Assembly (NCBI RefSeq): GCF_016907835.1
Contig: NZ_JAFBCT010000001.1
Coordinates: 3,782,001-3,846,000, forward strand
DNA: 64,000 nt
From: Agromyces cerinus
GTDB taxonomy: Bacteria > Actinomycetota > Actinomycetes > Actinomycetales > Microbacteriaceae
Reading direction: 5' to 3'
Under the pieces are notes generated by a model that ran no database searches, was not told where the DNA came from, and saw only the letters and a program-made list of their open reading frames with translations. The position numbers were made by a program, and so were the translations under genes. This document shows positions 28,101 to 35,284 of the stretch, in pieces. How positions within the stretch are numbered: the first letter of the stretch is position 1; each line of letters opens with the position of its first letter.

Positions 28101-30317
28101 GACCACGTCGCCTCCTCGGTCGACACGCCCTACGGCGAGGTCGCGACGTCATGGCGAACGGATGCCTCGGGCTCGATGCAGCTCGACGTCACCGTTCCCG
28201 CCAACACGACCGCCGAGATCCGCATCCCGACGGCGAGCCGCTGGGCGATCACCGAGGGCGGCAAGCCCGCGGCATCCGTGAAGGGCATCGAGTTCGTGCG
28301 CTACGCCGACGGCGACGCCGTGTTCGCGGTGGGCTCCGGCGAGTACGAGTTCGCGCAGAACGTGACGCTCGGCCGGCTGGGCGACACCCGTGACGCGGCA
28401 TCGGCGACCGACGACCAGGTGGCGGCGCTCCGCAAGGACGGCGCGCTGACGAAGTCGCAGGCGAAGACCCTCGACGACCTGGCCGACATGTTCGACGACC
28501 GGGCCGACAAGGCCTGGGACGCCTTCGTCGACGGGAAGCAGGGCCGGGAGCGCGACGTGCGCACCGCGGTCGCCGCGCACAAGACCCTGAGCTCGATGCA
28601 GGCGATCACCGCCTACCTCGATCGGGAGGTCGCACGCGGAACGCTCACGGTCGAGACCGCCGACTCGCTCCGGGCGATCCTCGCTCCGGCAGCCGAGAAG
28701 CTGGCCGCCGCGTGCGCGACGCTCGCCGGCGCATCGGTCTCGCTGACCGTGCCGGCCGAAGGGAGCTTCCCGGGCGACGCGGCACGTGCCGAGATCGTCG
28801 TCGACGTCAGCGGCAAGAAGAAGCTGAGCGACGTCGAGGCCGAACTGACTTCGGCCGAGGGGTGGAAGGTCACCGCGGTGCCCGCCGACGGCACCCGGAA
28901 GTACACGCCGGGCTCGTCGACGACGTTCGCGTTCGACGTGGCGATCCCCGCCGACGCGACACCGGGAGGCTACGGCCTCGACGGCACCCTCAGCTACCGC
29001 TACGACGGCACCGAGGTGACGCTGCCCTTGGCGGCGCAGCTCACGGTCGCGGCGCCCGTGACGGTGGGGGCCGTCACGGTCGAGCCCGCGGCTGCTCACC
29101 CCGGTGACGTCGTGGCGGTCTCCGTCGACCTCGTGAACCGCACGTCCGACGAGCGTTCCGGTTCGGTCACGGTGACCGGGCCGGAGGGCTGGGGCGAGGT
29201 CGAGGTTCCGTTCGAGGTGGGCGCCGAGGCATCCGCTCGTTCGACCGTCGAGGTCTCCGTTCCCTACACGGTGACCGGGGGAGCAGCGGTGCTCACCGCG
29301 GCCGTCGGCTCGTCGGCCGACGAGCGCGGCACGGCCTCGCTCGCGGTGGAGCTCTCGAGCACGCCGGCCGTCGTCGTCGACCATGTCGACCTCGGCCTCG
29401 CGGCATCCGAGCAGGCGCACGGGCTGACCGCGTCCGAGCACTCGGGCACGTCCCCGGAGGCCGGGCTCACCCGCCGGTACACCCACACCTCCTACCCGGG
29501 CGGCTGGTTCGAGTTCGACGTCGCGGTTCCGGCCGGCGAGCCGTTCGTGGTTCGCGCGGTCGAGACGTTCGACGCGGCGCGGCAGAAGACCTACGACATC
29601 TCGGCCGACGGCGAGACGGTCCTCGAGCAGCGCTACACCCGAACCGAGGGCGGCGCCGGCACGATGAGCTACCAGTTCGTCGTCGACGACTCGGAGGCCA
29701 CGGCCGACGGCACGGTGCGACTGCGGTTCCAGGACGTGGACGGCGCGTACGACCCGTCGATCGCCGACGTGTGGATCCTCCCGGTCGCCGGCGGCCTCGA
29801 CGCGGCCGAGAACGTGGTCGCCGGGTCGGCCGTCACGGCGCGCACGAGCCTGCAGGCCGCACCGGGCTGGGGCACGGCGAACCTCGTCGACGGCAAGCGC
29901 GAGAGCCTCGCGGGCGGCGCGAAGGGGTACACCTCCAACGGTCCCGACCGGTCGCAGACCGGCGTCGACCAGTGGCTGGCCTTCGACCTCGGGGCGCCGA
30001 AGGCGTTCGACACGGTCGTGCTCTATCCGAGGACCGCCACCGCCGACGACAAGGCGGCCGACGGCACCGACGGGGCGCACTTCCCGAAGTCGTTCGCCGT
30101 GCAGGTCAGCGATGACGGCACCACGTGGACGACGGTGCACGAGGTGACCGGGCAGGCCGACCCGGGCCCGAGGCCGCAGACGTACGGGTTCGACGCCGTG
30201 CAGGCGCAGCACCTGCGGGTGCTCGTCACCGAGCTCGGCCGTCCGACCGCGGAGGAGGGGCGCATCGGGTTCTACCGACTGCAGCTCGCCGAGGTGCAGG
30301 CGTTCGACCTGCCGTAG
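25128..30317 (+). CDS. Secreted multidomain GH78 alpha-L-rhamnosidase
   Basis: 1729 residues from GTG 25128. A signal peptide (RPYFRSAAAGVLIAGTVFAS, cleavage near AVAAS) precedes a fibronectin-like N-domain (RLSWQL...YQVRVWDARGQASEW), a lectin-like insert, and the GH78 jelly-roll and (alpha/alpha)6 catalytic domain with PTDTPARDERMGWTGD and the second acid GATTIWERWNS. After the catalytic domain (about residue 1070) come a FIMAH-like helical region, two NEW3/Ig-like domains, a galactose-binding-like domain and a C-terminal F5/8-type C (CBM32-like) domain ending EVQAFDLP. No sortase motif is seen. It should release terminal L-rhamnose from plant or microbial glycans. It has its own promoter, operator and terminator and is bracketed by glpD-end repeats. 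Confidence 0.93.
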   Translation: MRPYFRSAAAGVLIAGTVFASVLTAPPAPAVAASRHTDRVAVGALEANSAENPIGIPLAAPRLSWQLTSTSRGAMQSAYQVRVATSERKLERPDVWDSGKVASDASVDVPFGGPDLAGATEYAWQVRVWDARGQASEWSDAATFETALASTDDWAGAEWIGADSSIPAEWTDYTMTFTASKISGALGVYFRGSDSGNADMWQLSQSEGSLRPHVKTNGGFAVLPATPFPAGFDFAAEHEYSITVDGTTVVTKVDGAVLDTRTVTANAGPGLVGFRTNGAETGLVSEVKVTSESGEVLVDTTFPAGDRTFTSGTVQGGKLLVAGNTEPWFAFGADVPLLRTEFDVEKQVESARIYAAARGVYELQLNGEPVGDQQLAPGWTDYNTRILYQSYDVTEQLEAGDNAFGAEVANGWYAGNVAMFGDSVYGSDTSVIAQLRIRYTDGSEELIATDDGWRTTNGATTSADLLDGETYDARRAAALGAWSEAGYDDGEWSKVVVRPSATAKLQPQIDPPVRVTQELQATELPSPADGVHVYDLGQNMVGHARVTLNGEAGQTARIRVAEVLNSDGTLYTANFRGAKATDYYTFAGDGAETWEPNFTFHGFRYVEITGVDDAPSADDITGVVVGTDNISTGTLETSSPLVNQLQSNIVWGQRGNFLSIPTDTPARDERMGWTGDINVFANTANYNMDSQLFLTKWLQDLRDTQSADGAFPGVAPVVPGRFDGGYGRAGWADAGVHVPYSLWKAYGDTQILVDSYDSMKRYVDYLDATSTDHIRNVGGYNDWLNLDDDTPATVIDTAFVAKGTREFAEMAAALGRDDDAQLYMERYEAIKAAYGAAFVSADGTVRGDSQTAYILTITNDLIPAGLEDQVAAQFVETLERRNNHLSTGFLGVDGLLPALTEIGRTDIAYKLLQNTDYPSWGYEIGKGATTIWERWNSIMPDGTFGPVEMNSFNHYAYGAVGEWMYRTMAGISALEPGYRKVLIAPETGAGIDHVASSVDTPYGEVATSWRTDASGSMQLDVTVPANTTAEIRIPTASRWAITEGGKPAASVKGIEFVRYADGDAVFAVGSGEYEFAQNVTLGRLGDTRDAASATDDQVAALRKDGALTKSQAKTLDDLADMFDDRADKAWDAFVDGKQGRERDVRTAVAAHKTLSSMQAITAYLDREVARGTLTVETADSLRAILAPAAEKLAAACATLAGASVSLTVPAEGSFPGDAARAEIVVDVSGKKKLSDVEAELTSAEGWKVTAVPADGTRKYTPGSSTTFAFDVAIPADATPGGYGLDGTLSYRYDGTEVTLPLAAQLTVAAPVTVGAVTVEPAAAHPGDVVAVSVDLVNRTSDERSGSVTVTGPEGWGEVEVPFEVGAEASARSTVEVSVPYTVTGGAAVLTAAVGSSADERGTASLAVELSSTPAVVVDHVDLGLAASEQAHGLTASEHSGTSPEAGLTRRYTHTSYPGGWFEFDVAVPAGEPFVVRAVETFDAARQKTYDISADGETVLEQRYTRTEGGAGTMSYQFVVDDSEATADGTVRLRFQDVDGAYDPSIADVWILPVAGGLDAAENVVAGSAVTARTSLQAAPGWGTANLVDGKRESLAGGAKGYTSNGPDRSQTGVDQWLAFDLGAPKAFDTVVLYPRTATADDKAADGTDGAHFPKSFAVQVSDDGTTWTTVHEVTGQADPGPRPQTYGFDAVQAQHLRVLVTELGRPTAEEGRIGFYRLQLAEVQAFDLP

Positions 30318-30330
30318 TCGAGTGGTGTGG

Positions 30331-30358
30331 AACGGGCGGCCCGATCGGGCCGCCCGTT
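30331..30358. terminator. Rhamnosidase terminator, perfect 28-nt palindrome
   Basis: AACGGGCGGCCCGA and its reverse complement are contiguous, starting 14 nt after the rhamnosidase stop and followed by TCT. Confidence 0.85.
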
Positions 30359-30382
30359 CTGCGCGTTCGGGGTTTCATGGGC

Positions 30383-30477
30383 GTCGAGATGACGCAACTT
30401 GTCGGTAGGTGCGGGCGGGTACCGGCAAGTTGCGTCATCTCGGCGGCTGGGCCAACGCCTCCTCGACGATCTCGGCC
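30383..30477. repeat. 95-bp direct repeat, copy 2 (intact glpD 3' region and palindrome)
   Basis: This copy contains the real glpD C-terminal codons (30435-30477) and, overlapping the stop, a long palindrome. Left arm GAGATGACGCAACTTGTCGG begins at 30386 and its partner ends at 30441, with one mismatch over 22 bp and a 12-nt loop. The palindrome is probably the glpD terminator. See copy 1 at 24826. Confidence 0.85.
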
Positions 30478-32075
30478 ACCACCGTGTGCGCCCGCGCGCG
30501 GTCGGCGGCGACGAGCCCGATGCGGGTGCGCCGGTCGAGCACGTCGTCGACGTCGAGCGCCCCCTCGGCGAGCACCGCGAACTCGATCTCGGCGCGCGTG
30601 ACGTCGATGCCGGGCGCGATGCGCTCGGCGGGGTCGGCGCAACGGGCGAGGTCGAGCACGGCGGATGCCTCGGCGCCGAAGCGCGCCACGAGCGACGCGG
30701 GCAGCTCGGGGCGAGCGGGCGCGTGCACCGGCGTGGTCGCACCGGTTGCCAGCGGAACCGCCGAGTCGGGTGCTCCCACCAGGGCGAGCGTCGCGGTGCG
30801 GCAGCCGGGGTCGGCGAGGCCGGCGTGCCGGCACGCGAGGTCGACCGCGTCGCGGGCCATCGCCCGATACGTCGTGAGCTTGCCGCCGAGCACGTTGAGC
30901 AGGCCCGCCTCCGAGACCGCGACGTGATGGCGCCGGGAGATGTCGGCGGTCGAGCCGTCGCCGCCCGTGTCGATGAGCGGGCGGAGCCCGGCGAAGGCGC
31001 CGAGCACGTCGTCTCGGCCGAGCGGCCGTTCGAGGGCCGACGACACGGTGCGGAGCAGGAAGTCGATCTCCGCGTCCTGCGGCTGCGGCACGTCGGGCAC
31101 CGGCCCGGGGGCGTCCTCGTCGGTGAGGCCGACGACGACCCGTCCGAGCTGTTGCGGCAGCGCGAAGACGAAGCGGCTGATCGAGCCCGGATGCGGCACG
31201 GTGATGGCGGCGGACGGATGCCCGAGCGCTGCGGCGTCGAGCACCAGGTGCGTGCCGCGGCTCGGCCGCATGCGGATGCCGGGGTCGAGCTCGCCCGCCC
31301 AGACTCCGGCGGCGTTCACGACGACCCGGGCGCGCACCCGAAGCGAGCCGCCGCCGACCGTGTCGACGAGCGTCGCACCGTCGGCATCGGCCCCCGACAC
31401 GCGCACCCGAGTGAGCACCGTGGCGCCGTAGGCGGCGGCCGTGCGGGCGAGGGCCACGACGAGCCTGGCGTCGTCGACGAGCTGGCCGTCGTGCGAGAGC
31501 ACCCCGCCGCGCAGGCCATCGCGGCGCAGGGCGGGGGCGAGCCGCAACGCTTCGTCGCGACCGATGCGGCGCGGGTGCGCCAACACGTCACCCGGCGTGC
31601 GGGCGAGCATGCGCAGTCCGTCGCCCATGCCCAGGCCGACGCCGCCGAACACGCGCTGCTTCGCCGAGACGGAGGGCACGAACGGCAGCAGCTGGGGGAG
31701 GCTCCGCACGAGGTGCGGTGCCACGCGCGTCATGAGGATGTGGCGCTCCACGGCGCTCTCGCGCGCGACGGCGATGTCACCGGTGGCGAGGTAGCGCAGC
31801 CCGCCGTGCACGAGCTTCGAGCTCCAGCGACTGGTGCCGAATGCGAGGTCGTGCGCCTCGGCGAGCACGACCGAGAGTCCGCGACTGGCGGCGTCGAGCG
31901 CCACGCCGGCGCCCGTGACGCCGCCGCCGATCACGAGCAGGTCGACCGGCTCGCGGCGCGCGGCGAGCGCGTCGAGGTCGCGAGCCCGTCGGGTGCCGTT
32001 CAGCGCGGCGGAGTGCGCAGCGCTGGGGGAGTCGGCGGGGTTCAGGGGCGGAGGTGTCCGTCGAGTGCGTGCCAA
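30435..32075 (-). CDS. glpD: FAD-dependent glycerol-3-phosphate dehydrogenase
   Basis: 546 residues. The membrane-associated flavoenzyme oxidises sn-glycerol 3-phosphate to DHAP. Evidence: LLVIGGGVTGAGVALDAASRG (FAD), AFGTSRWSSKLVHGGLRYL, VVNAAGVWAG, RPSRGTHLV, ITVPHPGSISRFVFALP, VLGGKLTTYR, and a C-terminal helical domain. There is no ATG. TTG 32075 is chosen because GGAG lies 9 nt before it; this puts the first 34 nt inside the 3' end of the upstream TetR gene, so the two are translationally coupled. The last codons are duplicated at 24878-24920. Confidence 0.9.
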   Translation of the reverse strand: MARTRRTPPPLNPADSPSAAHSAALNGTRRARDLDALAARREPVDLLVIGGGVTGAGVALDAASRGLSVVLAEAHDLAFGTSRWSSKLVHGGLRYLATGDIAVARESAVERHILMTRVAPHLVRSLPQLLPFVPSVSAKQRVFGGVGLGMGDGLRMLARTPGDVLAHPRRIGRDEALRLAPALRRDGLRGGVLSHDGQLVDDARLVVALARTAAAYGATVLTRVRVSGADADGATLVDTVGGGSLRVRARVVVNAAGVWAGELDPGIRMRPSRGTHLVLDAAALGHPSAAITVPHPGSISRFVFALPQQLGRVVVGLTDEDAPGPVPDVPQPQDAEIDFLLRTVSSALERPLGRDDVLGAFAGLRPLIDTGGDGSTADISRRHHVAVSEAGLLNVLGGKLTTYRAMARDAVDLACRHAGLADPGCRTATLALVGAPDSAVPLATGATTPVHAPARPELPASLVARFGAEASAVLDLARCADPAERIAPGIDVTRAEIEFAVLAEGALDVDDVLDRRTRIGLVAADRARAHTVVAEIVEEALAQPPR

Positions 32076-32638
32076 AGTTCGCTGCTCCAATGCGGCTCGT
32101 CGATGAGGTCGGAGACGGTGTTGTGCGAGAGGATCGCCGACTGGGCGATGAGCAGGAGCATGACCGCGAGATCGCTCGGTGCGCCCGCGCGCACCGAACC
32201 GCCCTGCTGGGCGAGCTCGATCGCGGTGGCCAGCCACTGCAGGATGACGCGCTGGCTCTGGCCGATGCGCTGCAGCGTGTACCGGGTGAAGACCTCGGGT
32301 TCGCGCTCGAGCAGGCGGCCGTAGAGCGGGTCGGTGCGGAACAGCTCGGAGAACCGCATCACGTCGCGCACGATGTCGCCCCGCGAATGCGCGGGTTCGG
32401 GGAACTGCTCGATGAGCGACACGGTGGCGCGCAGCAGTGCCGTGCGCACGATCTCGTCGGCGCTCGTCCAGCGGCGATACACGGTGGGGCGACTGACCCC
32501 GGCGTTGCGGGCGACCTCTGCGACCGTGACCCCGCCGACGCCGCGCGCGGCGATGAGTTCCACGGCCGCGTCGAGCATGCGCATCTCGGCCTCGTCCCAG
32601 ACGGGCCGGTCGAGCAGGTTTGCTTGACGATCTTCCAT
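32042..32638 (-). CDS. TetR-family repressor
   Basis: 198 residues. The helix-turn-helix is AAVELIAARGVGGVTVAEVARNAGVSRPTVYRRW (residues about 25-57); the C-terminal ligand domain is a TetR type without recognisable specificity. It overlaps the start of glpD and is divergent, by only 20 bp, from the AGPS-like gene. A palindrome in that 20-bp gap is the likely operator, so the protein probably controls both glpD and the lipid-like operon on the plus strand. Confidence 0.88.
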   Translation of the reverse strand: MEDRQANLLDRPVWDEAEMRMLDAAVELIAARGVGGVTVAEVARNAGVSRPTVYRRWTSADEIVRTALLRATVSLIEQFPEPAHSRGDIVRDVMRFSELFRTDPLYGRLLEREPEVFTRYTLQRIGQSQRVILQWLATAIELAQQGGSVRAGAPSDLAVMLLLIAQSAILSHNTVSDLIDEPHWSSELWHALDGHLRP

Positions 32639-32641
32639 GAT

Positions 32642-32656
32642 GTGTCACACTGTAAC
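32642..32656. promoter_or_regulatory. Putative TetR operator GTnnCAnnnTGnnAC
   Basis: GTGTCACACTGTAAC fits the symmetrical pattern GT-N2-CA-N3-TG-N2-AC and fills most of the 20-bp space between two divergent start codons (32638 and 32659). Neither gene has a visible SD, so both transcripts are probably leaderless or very short-leadered and share this site. Confidence 0.45.
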
Positions 32657-32658
32657 GC

Positions 32659-34305
32659 ATGGTCGACGGAGACACCTCCCCTACCGCCGCAAGCGTCGGC
32701 GACGAGACATCCACCCCGATGCGGTGGAACGGCTGGGGCGACCCGGCGAAGGCGAAGGAGCTGCCGCTCGCGGTGCGGGCACTGCTGCCGGTCATGCTCG
32801 GGCGGGTTCCGAAGCCCGAAGCGGCAGTCGACCTCGACGTGGTCGAGCTCGAGCCGTCGGCACTCGACGACGCGGACCGGGCCGCGCTCGCCGCGATCGT
32901 CAGCGACGCGCACGTCGCAAGCGACGACGAGGCGCGCATCCGTCACTCCGGCGGGCGCTCGACGCCCGACCTGCTCCGGCGTCGCGCGCGTCGACAGGAT
33001 GCCCCCGACGCGGTCGTCTCGCCGGCCGACCATGCCCAGATCGTCGAGGTGCTGCGGCTCGCCGGTTCGCGCGGCATCGCCGTCGTGCCGTTCGGCGGCG
33101 GCACGAGCGTCGTGGGTGGACTCGACCCCGAGCGCGGCACGCACCGCGCGGTGATCGCCCTCGAACTGCGCCGGCTGACCGGGCTCGTCTCCCTCGACGA
33201 GACGAGCGGCGAAGCCGTGCTGCGCGCCGGCACCACCGGACCCGAGGCCGAGCGGCTGCTCGGCGAGCACGGGTTCGAGCTCGGGCACTTCCCCCAGAGC
33301 TTCCGCTACGCGACCATCGGCGGCTTCGCCGCTGCACGCTCCTCCGGTCAGAACTCCGCCGGCAACGGCCGCTTCGACGCGATGGTCACGGGCCTGCGCG
33401 TCGCGACCCCGACCGGCGAACTCGACCTCGGCCGTGCGCCCGGATCGGCCGCGGGCCCCGACCTCCTGCGGCTCTTCCTCGGCTCCGAGGGGGCGTTCGG
33501 CGTCATCACCGAGGTGCAGGTGCGCGTGCACCGTGCGCCCGAGGTGCGGCTCGCCGAGGCCTGGACCTTCCCCGACTTCGCGGCGGGCGCCGATGCCCTG
33601 CGCCGGGTCGCGCAGCTCGGCACCGGCCCCACCGTCATCCGCCTCTCCGACGAGGCGGAGACCGGTGTCTCCCTCGCCCAGGTCGGGCGCATCGGCAAGG
33701 CGCTCGCGAAGGGTGCGAGCGCGGTCACGATCTTCGAGGGCGACACCGAGCTCGCGGCCGAGCGGCAGGCCCGCACGGCGCAGGTGCTGCGCGAGTCGGG
33801 CGGTGTCTCGGCCGGCACCGCGCCCGCCGAGGAGTGGGTGCACGGCCGGTTCAACGCGCCGTACCTCCGCGACGCCCTGCTCGACCACGGCGTCTTCTGC
33901 GAGACCCTCGAGACCGCGACCACCTGGGCGAACCTCGAACGGCTGAAGCGCGAGGTCACCGCCGCGATCACCGACGGCTTCGCCGAGCAGCGCGCCAAGT
34001 CGCTCGTGCTCTGCCATGTGTCGCACATCTACCCGACCGGCGCCGCGCTCTACTTCACGATCCTCGCGGGGGTGAAGGGCGACCAGCTGGCCGCCTGGGA
34101 GCCCGTGAAGGCGTCGGTGAACGACGTGCTCATGTCGGGCGGCGGCACCATCAGCCACCACCACGGGGTCGGGCGCGACCACGCCCCGTGGCTCGAGCGC
34201 GAGATCGGGCCGGTCGGCCTGCGGATCCTCCGCGCCGTGAAGGCGGAGCTCGACCCCGCCGGCGTGATGAACCCCGGCGCACTCCTCGAGCCCGGGAGCA
34301 ACTGA
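32659..34305 (+). CDS. Alkylglycerone-phosphate synthase-like FAD oxidase
   Basis: 548 residues with a VAO/PCMH-type FAD domain (VVPFGGGTSVVGGLDPERGTH, GHFPQSFRYATIGGFAAARSSG, LGSEGAFGVITEVQVRVHRAP) and the C-terminal substrate domain. The motif GGTISHHHGVGRDHAPWLERE matches the His-rich loop of alkyl-DHAP synthase (AGPS), which swaps an acyl for an alkyl chain on DHAP in ether-lipid synthesis. D-lactate/glycolate oxidase-type enzymes are the alternative. It is the first gene of an operon with a DAG kinase (1-nt gap) and a GMC oxidoreductase, beside glpD which makes DHAP. Confidence 0.8.
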   Translation: MVDGDTSPTAASVGDETSTPMRWNGWGDPAKAKELPLAVRALLPVMLGRVPKPEAAVDLDVVELEPSALDDADRAALAAIVSDAHVASDDEARIRHSGGRSTPDLLRRRARRQDAPDAVVSPADHAQIVEVLRLAGSRGIAVVPFGGGTSVVGGLDPERGTHRAVIALELRRLTGLVSLDETSGEAVLRAGTTGPEAERLLGEHGFELGHFPQSFRYATIGGFAAARSSGQNSAGNGRFDAMVTGLRVATPTGELDLGRAPGSAAGPDLLRLFLGSEGAFGVITEVQVRVHRAPEVRLAEAWTFPDFAAGADALRRVAQLGTGPTVIRLSDEAETGVSLAQVGRIGKALAKGASAVTIFEGDTELAAERQARTAQVLRESGGVSAGTAPAEEWVHGRFNAPYLRDALLDHGVFCETLETATTWANLERLKREVTAAITDGFAEQRAKSLVLCHVSHIYPTGAALYFTILAGVKGDQLAAWEPVKASVNDVLMSGGGTISHHHGVGRDHAPWLEREIGPVGLRILRAVKAELDPAGVMNPGALLEPGSN

Positions 34306-34306
34306 C

Positions 34307-35284
34307 ATGACCGGGCACATCGCCGTGCTCGTGAACCCCAGCTCGGGTCGCGGTCGCGGCGCCGCTGCTGCAGCCCGAGCCGTCGAGCGCCTCGAGGCGC
34401 TGACCGATGAGGTGCGCGTGTTCGCGGGCGACTCGGTCGACGACACACGGCGGCTCGCACGTGAGGCCGTCGCGGGCGCTCCGAGCGCGCTCGTGGTGGT
34501 CGGCGGCGACGGCACCCTCTCGTCGGTGCTCGACGCCGTCGTGGGTTCCGGCGTGCCGATCGCACTCGTGCCCGCGGGCACGGGCAACGACCTCGCGCGT
34601 GCCCTCGGCCTGCCGTTCGAGGCATCCGACGCCGCTTCGGCGGCCGCCGAACTCGCCCTGAACGGCACGCCCCGTGCGATCGACGTCGGCGAGGTGGAGT
34701 CGGCGGCGGGCATCGCCCGCTTCCTGACCGTCGCAGCGCTCGGCTTCGACGCGCACGTCAGCGAGCGCACCAACCGGCTGAAGTGGCCGCGCGGGCGAGT
34801 CCGCTACTACCTCGCGATCCTCATCGAGGTCGCGCGGCTCCGCCCGATGCCGTTCGCCGTCGCGTTCGACGGCGGGCCGATGCGCCCCATGCCGGGCACC
34901 CTCATCGCCGTGGGCTCCACGCGCAGCTACGGCGGCGGCATGCCGGTGTGCCCCGACGCCGACCCCGCCGACGGCCTGCTCGACGTCACGCATGTCGCAC
35001 CGCTCGGGCGTGCGAAGCTCGTGCGCCTCTTCCCGCTGCTGCTGCGCGGCACGCATGGCGAACGGCCCGAGGTGACGACGGTGCGGGCGACGCACGTCGA
35101 GGTCGACGCGCCGGGTCTCGTGGTCTACGCCGACGGCGAGCGGGTCGGCGCCGGGCGGGCGCGCATCCGGGTGGTGCCCGGTGCGCTCACGATGCTCGTG
35201 CCCGCTGCGGTCGGCGCGACCGATCAGCCTGACGGGGCCGGCCTCGACGCCGGACCGGACCGGGGCGGAGAGCTGGCGGCATGA
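34307..35284 (+). CDS. Diacylglycerol/lipid kinase (DagK family)
   Basis: 325 residues. HIAVLVNPSSGRGRG and ALVVVGGDGTLSSVLDA carry the lipid-kinase nucleotide motif GGDGT; LVPAGTGNDLARALGLP is also diagnostic. The enzyme phosphorylates a lipid hydroxyl, classically diacylglycerol to phosphatidate, at the membrane surface. It begins 1 nt after the upstream stop and overlaps the next gene by 4 nt (ATGA), so it is translationally coupled within the AGPS-like operon. Substrate could be an ether- or acyl-glycerol; this is inference from context. Confidence 0.88.
   Translation: MTGHIAVLVNPSSGRGRGAAAAARAVERLEALTDEVRVFAGDSVDDTRRLAREAVAGAPSALVVVGGDGTLSSVLDAVVGSGVPIALVPAGTGNDLARALGLPFEASDAASAAAELALNGTPRAIDVGEVESAAGIARFLTVAALGFDAHVSERTNRLKWPRGRVRYYLAILIEVARLRPMPFAVAFDGGPMRPMPGTLIAVGSTRSYGGGMPVCPDADPADGLLDVTHVAPLGRAKLVRLFPLLLRGTHGERPEVTTVRATHVEVDAPGLVVYADGERVGAGRARIRVVPGALTMLVPAAVGATDQPDGAGLDAGPDRGGELAA

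Noticed and set aside
24826..30477. Rhamnosidase plus repeats as a transposon with terminal repeats
   Set aside because: No transposase or target-site duplication is visible, and the repeats are direct and contain glpD codons rather than transposon ends.
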